DNA from: Candidatus Aminicenantota bacterium
Lineage (GTDB): Bacteria; Acidobacteriota; Aminicenantia; Aminicenantales; UBA8522
Reading direction: 5' to 3'
DNA: 64,000 nt
Assembly (NCBI GenBank): GCA_017886205.1
Contig: JAFNEO010000031.1
Coordinates: forward strand, 1 to 64,000
Shown: positions 7,148 through 14,605 of the stretch, piece by piece
Layout of the letters: each line of letters begins with the position of its first letter
Position numbering within the stretch: the first letter of the stretch is position 1
Position numbers and translations under genes: made by a program
The notes under the pieces: model-generated
Seen by the model: the letters and a program-made list of their open reading frames with translations, nothing else
Database searches by the model: none
Told to the model about the DNA's origin: nothing

Positions 7148-9220
7148 ATGACAAGGGGCATTTCCAGAATTCGCAAGCGGGATGGCTCCATCGTCGATTT
7201 CGTCCAGGGCAAGATCACCACCGCCGTTTTCAAAGCCATGGAGGGCAACGGCATCAACGACCGCGCCGCCGCCAAGACTGTCTCCGACATCGCCACTTTC
7301 ATGGTCGAGGACAAGTTCGGCGGATACACGATCCCCTCCGTCGAGCAGATCCAGGACATCGTGGAATTGGTCCTGATGAAGCAGGGCTACCATGACGTCG
7401 CCAAGTCCTACATCCTCTACCGGGACCGGCACAAGTCCATCCGCGAGGCCAAGCAAACCGGCCTCAACCTGGAGCGGCTGATCAAGGACTACATCAGCGA
7501 CGTGGATTGGAAGATCCGCGAGAACAGCAACGAGGGTGTGATCAGCTTCTCCGGGCTCAACGCCCGTGTCTCCGGCGAGGTCCTCTCCAACTTCGCCCTC
7601 AACCACCTCTACAGCGAGCGCGTCAAGAAAGCCCACCAGGACGGCGAGTTCCACATCCACGACCTTTCCTATCCGATCGTCGGCTACTGCGCCGGCTGGT
7701 CGCTCGATACGCTGCTCCGCAAGGGGTTCGGCCACGTACCTAACCAGGTCCACTCCAACCCGGCCAAGCACCTCGAGACGGCCACCCTCCACATGGTCAA
7801 CTATATTGGGACGATGCAGGGCGAGTTCGCCGGCGCCCAGGCCTTCTCCTCGGTCGATACCCTGCTCGCCCCCTTTGTCCGGTTCGACGGGCTCGACTAC
7901 GACCGGGTCAAGCAGGACATCCAGAAGCTGATTTTCGGACTCAACGTGCCGTCGCGCTGGGGCTGGCAGACCCCGTTCTCGAACCTCACCTTCGACCTCA
8001 CCGTCCCGGCCGACTTGAAGGACAAGAAGGTGGTCGTCGGCGGCGAGGAGCAGAACGCGACCTACGGCGAATTCCAGGCGGAGATGGACATGATCAACCG
8101 CGCCTTCCTGGAGCTTATGATCGCCGGCGACCAGAAGGGCCGCGTCTTCACCTTCCCCATCCCGACCTATAACCTGAGCCGGGATTTCGCTTGGGATACA
8201 CCCATCGCCGACCTACTGTTCGAGGCCACCGCCAAGTACGGAATTCCCTATTTTCAAAATTACATCGGCACGAACATGAACCCGGGCGATATCCGGGCCA
8301 TGTGCTGCCGCCTCAACCTCGACCTGCGGCAGCTGATGCGCCGGCCCGGGAATATCTGGGGCCCCGGCGACTCGACCGGCTCGATCGGGGTGGTCACCAT
8401 CAACCTCAACCGCATCGGCTACCAGGCCAAAACCCAGGAGGAGTTCCGCGCCAAGCTCGAGGAGCTCATGGTCCTGGCCAAGGAGTCCCTCGAGACCAAG
8501 CGCGAGGTCGTCAACAGCATGCTCAAGAAGGGCATGATGCCTTACACCCTCGTCTATCTCGGCCACTTCGACAACCACTTCTCGACCATCGGGATATGCG
8601 GGATGCATGAGGCCTGCCTGAATTTCCTGGGCAAAGGGATCGGCACTCCGGAAGGCAAGGAGTTCGCCCTCGAGACGCTGAGCTTCATGCGCGGCGTCCT
8701 CCAGAAGTTCCAGGAGGAGACGGGAAACCTCTACAACCTCGAGGCCACGCCCGCGGAGTCCACGTCGTATAGGTTGGCTCGGAAGGACAGGGCCAAGTAC
8801 AAGAACATCATCACCTCGGGGACGGAGAAATATCCCTATCTCACCAACTCCACCCAGCTCAACGTCGATGCCACCCGCGATGTCTTCGAAGCGCTCCAGC
8901 ACCAGCAGGACATCCAGCCGCTCTACACGGGCGGGACGATCTTCCACACCTTCCTGCCGGAGTCGATCGACCGCGAGACCTGCCGGAAGCTGGTCAAGAA
9001 GATCGCCCAGACCAGGATCCCGTACTTCAGTATCACCCCGACTTTCTCGGTCTGCTACAACCACGGGTACGTGCGGGGCGATCATCCGAAGTGCCCAAAG
9101 TGCGGCTCCGACACCGAGGTCTATTCGCGGATTGTCGGCTACCTCCGGCCGATCCGGACCTGGAACGACGGCAAGCAGCAGGAGTTTAAAGACCGCACGC
9201 CCTACGAGAAGATCCAGTAG
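7148..9220 (+). CDS. nrdD: Anaerobic ribonucleoside-triphosphate reductase
   Basis: 690 residues. It reduces ribonucleoside triphosphates to deoxy forms through a glycyl radical, in the cytoplasm and only without oxygen. An ATP-cone domain (about residues 1-95: IRKRDGSIVDFVQGKITTAV) precedes the catalytic barrel (YFQNYIGTNMNPGDIRAMCC). A C-terminal metal site (C636, H639, C649, C652) is followed by the radical loop RIVGYLRPIRTW with G664. It is preceded by a strong GGAAGGAGG site and followed at 6 bases by a glutaredoxin-like gene and then the activase. Regulation by NrdR is likely from the boxes at 7042-7089. Confidence 0.95.
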   Translation: MTRGISRIRKRDGSIVDFVQGKITTAVFKAMEGNGINDRAAAKTVSDIATFMVEDKFGGYTIPSVEQIQDIVELVLMKQGYHDVAKSYILYRDRHKSIREAKQTGLNLERLIKDYISDVDWKIRENSNEGVISFSGLNARVSGEVLSNFALNHLYSERVKKAHQDGEFHIHDLSYPIVGYCAGWSLDTLLRKGFGHVPNQVHSNPAKHLETATLHMVNYIGTMQGEFAGAQAFSSVDTLLAPFVRFDGLDYDRVKQDIQKLIFGLNVPSRWGWQTPFSNLTFDLTVPADLKDKKVVVGGEEQNATYGEFQAEMDMINRAFLELMIAGDQKGRVFTFPIPTYNLSRDFAWDTPIADLLFEATAKYGIPYFQNYIGTNMNPGDIRAMCCRLNLDLRQLMRRPGNIWGPGDSTGSIGVVTINLNRIGYQAKTQEEFRAKLEELMVLAKESLETKREVVNSMLKKGMMPYTLVYLGHFDNHFSTIGICGMHEACLNFLGKGIGTPEGKEFALETLSFMRGVLQKFQEETGNLYNLEATPAESTSYRLARKDRAKYKNIITSGTEKYPYLTNSTQLNVDATRDVFEALQHQQDIQPLYTGGTIFHTFLPESIDRETCRKLVKKIAQTRIPYFSITPTFSVCYNHGYVRGDHPKCPKCGSDTEVYSRIVGYLRPIRTWNDGKQQEFKDRTPYEKIQ

Positions 9221-9226
9221 CCGGCC

Positions 9227-9499
9227 ATGGACTATCTCCTTTTCACTTACCCGAACTGCGACAAATGCGAAGCCTTCAAGGTGTATCTGAGGGGGGCGCC
9301 GCTTGAGCTCCAGGGCGAGGAGCTGAGCCTGGTGGAGAAGGCGGGGAAGCTGCGGGTCCGGGAGTACCTCGGGCAGATCAAGCGCGATGAGAAGGGCGCC
9401 ATCATTTTGCCGATCTTCGTGCTGCGGGAGGAGGGGCAGGTACACGGGATTTTCACCGATCACGGGGAGCTTGACCGGTGGTTGAGATCAAGGGTCTAG
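9227..9499 (+). CDS. Glutaredoxin-like protein of the nrd operon
   Basis: 90 residues with a thioredoxin-fold start, LLFTYPNCDKCEAFKVYL; C11 and C14 form a CxxC redox pair. The later ILPIFVLREEGQVHGIF contains the cis-proline usual in this fold. It lies between nrdD and the activase and overlaps the latter by 22 bases, so it is most likely the dithiol reductant of the class III reductase in organisms whose NrdD takes electrons from a redoxin rather than formate. The C-terminal DHGELDRWLRSRV is like NrdH. The specific partner is inferred from position. Confidence 0.75.
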   Translation: MDYLLFTYPNCDKCEAFKVYLRGAPLELQGEELSLVEKAGKLRVREYLGQIKRDEKGAIILPIFVLREEGQVHGIFTDHGELDRWLRSRV

Positions 9500-10176
9500 A
9501 GAAGTTCGCGCCCCTCGATTTCCCGGGGTATATCTCGGCGACGGTCTTCCTGGGGGGGTGCAATTTCCGCTGTCCGTTCTGCCACAACGCCGACCTCGTC
9601 CTGAGGCCGCAGGCGCTCGACACCATGCCGCTCGACTATTTCATCACCTTCCTCGATTCGCGGAAGGACTGGCTCGAGGCGGTCTGCGTGAGCGGAGGTG
9701 AGCCCCTGATCGAGGAGGACCTGGAAGTGCTGCTCCGGGTCATCAAGGACCGGAACATACTGGTCAAGCTCGACACCAACGGGTCGCGGCCGGAGCGGCT
9801 GGCCGAACTCCTCGGGGCCAAGCTTGTGGACCATATCGCTATGGACGTCAAGGCGCCGCTCCATCGGTATAAACAGGTCACGCGCTCCGACGTGTCCGAG
9901 GACGACATCGCCCGGAGCATCGAGCTCGTCCGGACGTCGGGGCTTCCTTACACCTTCCGGACCACCGTCGTCCCGGGGCTGGTGGGGGAGAAGGACTTGC
10001 TCGAGATCGCCCAGATGCTCCACCGGGCCAAGCGCTTCCAGATACAGCAGTTTTCGAGGAGGAATCCGGTGGACAAGCTCTTCGCTCAGATCGAGCCTTA
10101 CCCAGAGGAAGAGATCAACCGGCTGGCCGGGCTCATCAAGCCGTATTTCGACGAGGTCCGTGTCGAGGGAGTCTAA
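9478..10176 (+). CDS. nrdG: Anaerobic ribonucleotide reductase activating protein (radical SAM)
   Basis: 232 residues. The CxxxCxxC cluster motif (C28, C32, C35 in CNFRCPFC) binds the iron-sulfur cluster that cleaves S-adenosylmethionine and abstracts hydrogen from the NrdD glycine. CVSGGEPLIEEDL is the usual GGE SAM-binding motif. It starts with GTG at 9478 inside the upstream redoxin gene. The stop codon TAA (10174-10176) is the first triplet of an inverted repeat that also ends the dut gene, so the natural C-terminus may have been truncated or set by repeat insertion. Confidence 0.9.
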   Translation: MVEIKGLEKFAPLDFPGYISATVFLGGCNFRCPFCHNADLVLRPQALDTMPLDYFITFLDSRKDWLEAVCVSGGEPLIEEDLEVLLRVIKDRNILVKLDTNGSRPERLAELLGAKLVDHIAMDVKAPLHRYKQVTRSDVSEDDIARSIELVRTSGLPYTFRTTVVPGLVGEKDLLEIAQMLHRAKRFQIQQFSRRNPVDKLFAQIEPYPEEEINRLAGLIKPYFDEVRVEGV

Positions 10177-10251
10177 TTCGGTGCCAGGCATCTAATTACC
10201 GAAATACTGAAAAATGGATTAGGGTAATTAGATGCCTGGCACCGAATTTAT
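10174..10251. repeat. Perfect 26-base inverted repeat
   Basis: Arms 10175-10200 and 10223-10248 are exact complements (core GGTGCCAGGCATCTAATTACC) around a 22-base A-rich loop. One-arm copies lie at 10704-10731 and, degenerate, at 11549-11570. The first triplet TAA is the nrdG stop codon. It could form a long RNA hairpin between nrdG and dut. Confidence 0.85.
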
Positions 10252-10276
10252 GTGTCCCCTTAATTCGGGGAGAACG

Positions 10277-10705
10277 ATGAAGCTTAGAGTGAAAAGAATT
10301 AGCGCTGAGGCTAGGCTGCCGGTCTATCAACATCCGGGCGACGCCGGGATGGATCTATTCGCGGCCGAAGAGTTGACGCTGGGAGCGGGAGAGGTGAAGG
10401 CCGTCCCGACCGGGATCAAGATGGCCATTCCCGAGGGGTATGTCGGGCTTATCTGGGACAAGAGCGGGATCTCGCTCCAGGGCGTCCATAGGCTGGCGGG
10501 GGTCGTGGATGCCGGTTACCGGGGCGAGGTCAAGGTCGTCATGGTTAACCTGGGCAAAGAGTCCTATGTCTTCAAGAAGGGGCAGAAGGTCGCCCAGATG
10601 CTCATCCAGCCCGTTCAGGCCGTCGAGGTCGTGGACGTCGGAGAGGGCGATCTCGATGAGACCGTGCGCGGCGCCGGCGGGTTCGGCTCCACCGGCCACT
10701 TCTAA
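10277..10705 (+). CDS. dut: dUTP diphosphatase
   Basis: From the ATG at 10277 the product has 142 residues, the usual length. It hydrolyses dUTP to dUMP and pyrophosphate. Motifs are visible in order: HPGDAGMDL (19-27), DKSG (61-64, where most members have RSS or RSG), AGVVDAGYRGE (74-84, with the catalytic Asp and Tyr) and RGAGGFGSTG (131-140, P-loop-like). A longer reading that begins inside the inverted repeat (10232) was rejected because GGGGAGAACG precedes the 10277 ATG. The stop codon lies in a copy of the same repeat. Proximity to nrd fits a nucleotide-metabolism cluster. Confidence 0.92.
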   Translation: MKLRVKRISAEARLPVYQHPGDAGMDLFAAEELTLGAGEVKAVPTGIKMAIPEGYVGLIWDKSGISLQGVHRLAGVVDAGYRGEVKVVMVNLGKESYVFKKGQKVAQMLIQPVQAVEVVDVGEGDLDETVRGAGGFGSTGHF

Positions 10706-10733
10706 TTCGGTGCCAGGCATCTAATTACCGAAA
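10703..10733 (+). repeat. Half copy of the nrdG/dut repeat
   Basis: TAATTCGGTGCCAGGCATCT and the following AATTACCGAAAT are identical to the first arm at 10174-10205. The TAA is the dut stop codon. Confidence 0.8.
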
Positions 10734-10754
10734 TTCTGTTTTTCAAATTCCTGG

Positions 10755-11159
10755 TCAGGCGAACCAGTTCTCGACCCGAAGTCCAGGAATCCCGCTATAG
10801 TGCCGGAGGTTGCCCGAGACCAAGGTCAGGTTGTTGGCGATGGCCACGGCGGCGATCTGGAGGTCCGGCTCGAAACGAGGGAGCCCTTTTCTCTCGACAT
10901 CAGCCTTGATCCGGCCGAAGATCCGGGCGCTCTCTCGGTCGAAGGGGAGGATGACCAGCCGGGAGAAGATTTCGTTCTCATAATAGCGGAGAAGATCCGC
11001 CCGGCCTTCCTTCCTGAAAACACCGAAGTAGATTTCGGCCACGTTCACGGCACTCGTGAACTGGGCCGCCTGCGGCGTCGCCTCGAGCCTGGCCATCAAG
11101 GCCGGCGAACGCCGCTTCTTCAAGACGTGACTGAGGACATCCGTGTCGAAGAGGTACAT
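10755..11159 (-). CDS. VapC-type PIN-domain toxin
   Basis: 134 residues, full length for VapC. The acidic active site is visible: D5 and D7 in MYLFDTDVLS, E42 in NVAEIYFG, D99 in FEPDLQIAAVA, with N117 in LVSGN. PIN toxins of this type cut tRNA or rRNA with magnesium. The start codon overlaps the stop of the upstream antitoxin by one base, so the two are tightly coupled. Confidence 0.88.
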   Translation of the reverse strand: MYLFDTDVLSHVLKKRRSPALMARLEATPQAAQFTSAVNVAEIYFGVFRKEGRADLLRYYENEIFSRLVILPFDRESARIFGRIKADVERKGLPRFEPDLQIAAVAIANNLTLVSGNLRHYSGIPGLRVENWFA

Positions 11160-11434
11160 CAGAGCCTGGCCTTCCGCGCCTTGGATTTCGCCCTGGCCTC
11201 GTAGATCTCCTCGACCATCCGGTCGATCTCTTCATCGAGGTCCTTACCAGGGCCTTTAGCCGCAGCCAGGCCGCCGGCTGCCCCGGCCTGCTGGCGCTCC
11301 CATTCTTCGTAGGGCAAGAGGGCGGCAACGGGGTTTCCGTGTTTGGTGATCACGATATGTTCCTTCCTCAGGATGAGACGCTCGACGAGCTCGGAGAGTC
11401 TCGCTTTGGCCTGGGTCAGAGGAATCGATTTCAT
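11159..11434 (-). CDS. Phd/YefM-type antitoxin for VapC
   Basis: 91 residues. MKSIPLTQAKARLSELVERL, then HIVITKHGNPVAALLPYEEW, is the standard Phd/YefM DNA-binding domain. A flexible alanine/glycine linker and a charged helix (DLDEEIDRMVEEIYEARAKS) form the toxin-binding end. Phd-type antitoxins are often paired with VapC, and the downstream gene is one. GGGAGG precedes the ATG. The promoter and a palindrome (11453-11483) suggest autorepression. Confidence 0.85.
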   Translation of the reverse strand: MKSIPLTQAKARLSELVERLILRKEHIVITKHGNPVAALLPYEEWERQQAGAAGGLAAAKGPGKDLDEEIDRMVEEIYEARAKSKARKARL

Positions 11435-11452
11435 AAATTTAGCCTCCCTTCA

Positions 11453-11483
11453 ATAATATGGTCAATTTGACTAGTTTTGTCAA
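11453..11483 (-). promoter_or_regulatory. Promoter and operator of the Phd/VapC pair
   Basis: Minus-strand TTGACA (11483-11478) and TATTAT (11458-11453) with a 19-base spacer. TTGAC and GTCAA arms (11467-11471, 11479-11483) make a short palindrome over the -35 region. Confidence 0.45.
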
Positions 11484-11548
11484 GGGTCGAGATTATCCCC
11501 CTTCAGTATGAAATGCGGTTCAATCCCCTCGGCCTAAAGTTCCTGCAG

Positions 11549-11570
11549 GGTAATTAGTTGCCTGTCACCG
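11549..11570 (-). repeat. Degenerate copy of the nrdG/dut repeat
   Basis: GGTAATTAGTTGCCTGTCACCG differs from the repeat arm at 2 positions. It encodes the last codons (TVTGN) and the TAA stop of the SDR gene on the minus strand. Confidence 0.7.
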
Positions 11571-12543
11571 TTTTGAACCAAGCCATCGTTTTCTTAAAAC
11601 CTTCTTCGTAGCTCACGGACGGCTTCCAGCCGAGCACTCTTTCTGCCTTGTCGATGGAGAATCGGAGCTGAGATCCCAGGTTCTTGACCGAATACGTCGT
11701 CAGGAGGGGCCGGGATTTCTTCCTGAGTAGCTTCCAGATAAGCTCTAGACACCAGGAAGCCGCATAGGCCGCCCAGTAAGGAATATATCTTGTTGCTTTC
11801 GGGGCTCCCGCGGATTCGGCGACTTTGGCCGAGAAACCCTCGAAGGTGTCGGACACGCCGTCGTGAACAAGAAAGCCTTGGCCGACGGCGGCCGGATGCT
11901 CCGAGATCACCATCAGCAGGTCGATGACATTCCCGATGTAGGCCGGCCAGACGAGGGCCCCTTTCCTCCAAAATATAAGCGCCCCGTCCCTTAAGGCCTT
12001 GATGATCTCCGGCACGAATGTTTTATCGCCCGGCCCATAGACCCAGCAGGGATAGACCATCGTAACCGGCAATCCCCTCCTATGATATTCCCAGGCGATT
12101 TTGGTGGCTTCGATTTTGGTGTCGGCATAGGGCTCTTTCCAGTAGGAAAACCCGAAATCCTCATTCATGACAACTCCTTCTTTCAGCCCGAAAATATCGT
12201 TCGTGCTCACCTCGACAAACCGCTCCACGCCGTGTTTGAGGGAAGCCCGGCAGATGTTGCGCATCCCTTCGATGTTCACCTGCGAGAAAAGCCTTTTGGG
12301 CGCCCAGTCCGTGACGACCGCGGCCAGATGAAAGACAATCTGGATGTCCTCAGCCGCTTTTTCCACGGCCAGGCAATCCCTGATATCTCCGTAGACGACC
12401 TGGACATTCCGGGCCTCGAGCTCGGCGGCCTTGGGGTCACCCGGCAGGGCAAAGACGCGCACCCGGCGGCCCGCCTCAAGGTTTCTTTCTACTAGGTGGG
12501 AACCCAGGAATCCGGTGGCGCCGGTGATCAGGACTTTTTTCAT
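11554..12543 (-). CDS. NAD(P)-dependent extended SDR (3-beta-HSD/epimerase type)
   Basis: 329 residues. The Rossmann motif TGATGFLG (7-14) and the catalytic EPYADTKIEATK (Y139, K143) identify an extended short-chain dehydrogenase. S113 or T114 in VEVSTNDIFG is the third active-site residue. GALVWPAYIGNVIDLL and LGWKPSVSYEEGFKKT are typical of the 3-beta-hydroxysteroid dehydrogenase / sugar epimerase group. The substrate is unknown; the following UbiA-like prenyltransferase and lipid-kinase-like genes suggest a lipid or isoprenoid-linked substrate. The last five residues fall in a repeat copy. Confidence 0.8.
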   Translation of the reverse strand: MKKVLITGATGFLGSHLVERNLEAGRRVRVFALPGDPKAAELEARNVQVVYGDIRDCLAVEKAAEDIQIVFHLAAVVTDWAPKRLFSQVNIEGMRNICRASLKHGVERFVEVSTNDIFGLKEGVVMNEDFGFSYWKEPYADTKIEATKIAWEYHRRGLPVTMVYPCWVYGPGDKTFVPEIIKALRDGALIFWRKGALVWPAYIGNVIDLLMVISEHPAAVGQGFLVHDGVSDTFEGFSAKVAESAGAPKATRYIPYWAAYAASWCLELIWKLLRKKSRPLLTTYSVKNLGSQLRFSIDKAERVLGWKPSVSYEEGFKKTMAWFKTVTGN

Positions 12544-12706
12544 CTGGCACCTCCCGCAGGCCGCGAAGGGAAGCCTTGCTGCTCCCGTCTATGATATAAT
12601 GCCGGGCAAAGCCCTTGTCAAACAGTAGGGCAAATTATGGCAAACTCTTAACAAATTCTTAACAACTTTCGGCCAGGAACAACTAAATTTAGGGCGGAGC
12701 GGAAAA

Positions 12707-13672
12707 ATGGAAAATAAAGTATGGAGCATCGCCTTCTGGAGCGCCTACTGGACGACCATGAGGCCATACCTCATTTTCATCTCCGGAGCGGCCGGGTTAG
12801 TCGGGTTGGCCTTCATCCGGGAGCCTGATTATCCCAGGGTTGTGCTGGCCTTCTTCCCGCTTTTTCTCTCCTATGGATTGGGCCAGGCCCTGACCGACTG
12901 CTTCCAGATGGATACGGATGCCCTGTCCTCTCCCTACCGTCCCCTGGTCCGCGGCATTATTTCGCGAACCCAAGTCCTGGCCGTCAGCCTTGTGGGGCTG
13001 GCCGCAGGAGTCTTGATTCTCGCCTGCCTCAATCCCGTTATTCTCGTGCCCGGCGGACTGGCCATCCTGGGCCTTCTGACTTACACGGTATTCAAGAGAA
13101 CCTGGTGGGGCGGCCCTCCCTGGAACTCCTGGATCGTCGCCCTTCTTCCGGTCATGGGCCGGCTGGTCGAGGAGAAATATACCCTCGGCCGTGTTTTCCA
13201 TTCCCTAGATTTTCGGGCTTTTTGTCTGTCCGTCGCGACGGTTTTTTTTGCCTATGCCAATTTTGTCGTCATGGGCTATTTCAAAGATATCTCGGCTGAT
13301 CAAAAAACCGGCTACCGGACCTTTCCGGTCGTTTTCGGCTGGAGGCCGACCGCGGTCTACAGCGACGCCGTCGCCCTGGCGGCCGCCCTGTGCGCCGGGG
13401 CGGCCCTCTATTCGACCGGCCGTCTCAACATCCTCGGGATCGCCTTTTTCCTGCTGGCCGCGTCCATCAACCTTTTGGCCCAGGTCAAGATTCACCGGAT
13501 CAGAGAGGAAAAACAGGCTCACGGCCCTATCGCCGATGTCGTTCGAGCCTTTGTCCTCTACTGCGGCGCCATCATTCTGACTCTTCAACCGAGCTGGGCC
13601 TATTTCGTGGTCCTCTTTTATTTCCTTTTCGAGTTCAGCTTGCTGCGAAGGCCGGAACAAAGCCAGGTGTGA
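12707..13672 (+). CDS. UbiA-family prenyltransferase
   Basis: 321 residues with eight to nine predicted membrane helices. Both aspartate motifs for prenyl-diphosphate binding are present: TDCFQMDTD (D64, D69, D71) and YFKDISADQKTGYRT (D194, D198). UbiA enzymes attach an isoprenoid chain to an aromatic or sugar-phosphate acceptor at the membrane. The acceptor cannot be read here. It is followed at 3 bases by a diacylglycerol-kinase-like gene and then a ThiL-like gene, so the three form one operon. That would fit an unusual isoprenoid or ether-lipid pathway. Confidence 0.82.
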   Translation: MENKVWSIAFWSAYWTTMRPYLIFISGAAGLVGLAFIREPDYPRVVLAFFPLFLSYGLGQALTDCFQMDTDALSSPYRPLVRGIISRTQVLAVSLVGLAAGVLILACLNPVILVPGGLAILGLLTYTVFKRTWWGGPPWNSWIVALLPVMGRLVEEKYTLGRVFHSLDFRAFCLSVATVFFAYANFVVMGYFKDISADQKTGYRTFPVVFGWRPTAVYSDAVALAAALCAGAALYSTGRLNILGIAFFLLAASINLLAQVKIHRIREEKQAHGPIADVVRAFVLYCGAIILTLQPSWAYFVVLFYFLFEFSLLRRPEQSQV

Positions 13673-13675
13673 CCC

Positions 13676-14605
13676 ATGTTCATCCTCTTGAACAAGCACT
13701 CCAACAACGGCCGGGGTCTCAGGAGATGGGAGAAGTCCAAGAGCGAACTCGAGGCGGGGCTCCTCGGCCGCGATTATCGACTGGCCGAGGATTCCGGCGA
13801 CCTGGGCCTCCGGCTCAGGGACGAGTACGTCCGGGGGGAACGGGTTTTCGTCGCTGCGGGTGGCGATGGGACGGTCAATTTCTTGCTCAATAAGATCATG
13901 ACCACCGACGGCATCATTCCCCGGGAGATCACCCTGGGGGCCGTCAGCCTGGGTTCGAGCAACGACTTTCACAAGCCGTATTCAGCCGAGAAACGAACCC
14001 GGGCCGGGGTTTACTACAGGCTGGCTGTAGCCGGCGCGGTACCCCACAATATCGGCCAGGTCGACTATGAAGACGAAACCGGCGAGCGGCGGAGAAAATA
14101 CTTCATCATCAACGGCAGCCTCGGCATCATCGCCCGGGGCAACTATCTCTTTAACAGCGATGAAAGAGTCGTCCGCTGGCTAAAGCCCAGGTGGGTCCTG
14201 GGGACGATCTGGTATCTCACCTTCAGAACCTTGTTCTCGGCGAAAAACATCCCGGTCCGGATCTCCGTCGGGGGAAACAGCCTGGAAACCGAGGCCACGA
14301 CTCTGAGCGTCATCATCAATCCTCACTTCACCGGAAACCTCAGCTACGATTGCGGCGATTTCTCCCGGCGGGATGAGTTCGGCATCGCGCTGTGCGAGAA
14401 AATGGGAACGGCCGAGCGCTTCCGGACGCTGTCGTCGCTGACCAAGGGTCGCTTCAACGGCCTGCCGAAAACGCGGTTCTGGGAATCTCCCGCGGTCGAC
14501 CTTGACCCGGCCTTCCCGACGCCACTTGAGATGGACGGGGAGGTCGTCCTCGCCCGGAGGATCCAAATCCGTTTATTGAAAGGAGCAGTGAAGGTATGTC
14601 AATGA
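13676..14605 (+). CDS. Diacylglycerol/sphingosine-kinase-like protein
   Basis: 309 residues. The ATP-binding GGDGT (62-66, in AAGGDGTVNFLLNKI) and the later LGSSNDFHKPY identify the DAGK catalytic fold. LSVIINPHFTGNLSYDCGDF fits the second domain. The protein probably phosphorylates a lipid alcohol. The family C-terminal substrate loop is present but diverged. It overlaps the ThiL-like gene by 10 bases. A second, only distantly similar member is at 37583-38509. Confidence 0.8.
   Translation: MFILLNKHSNNGRGLRRWEKSKSELEAGLLGRDYRLAEDSGDLGLRLRDEYVRGERVFVAAGGDGTVNFLLNKIMTTDGIIPREITLGAVSLGSSNDFHKPYSAEKRTRAGVYYRLAVAGAVPHNIGQVDYEDETGERRRKYFIINGSLGIIARGNYLFNSDERVVRWLKPRWVLGTIWYLTFRTLFSAKNIPVRISVGGNSLETEATTLSVIINPHFTGNLSYDCGDFSRRDEFGIALCEKMGTAERFRTLSSLTKGRFNGLPKTRFWESPAVDLDPAFPTPLEMDGEVVLARRIQIRLLKGAVKVCQ

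Noticed and set aside
8213-9463. 416-codon open frame on the minus strand opposite nrdD
   Set aside because: It lies fully opposite the conserved nrdD and redoxin genes, has no family resemblance, and its composition (Leu, Glu, Asp, Gly rich) is a shadow of GC-rich codon use.
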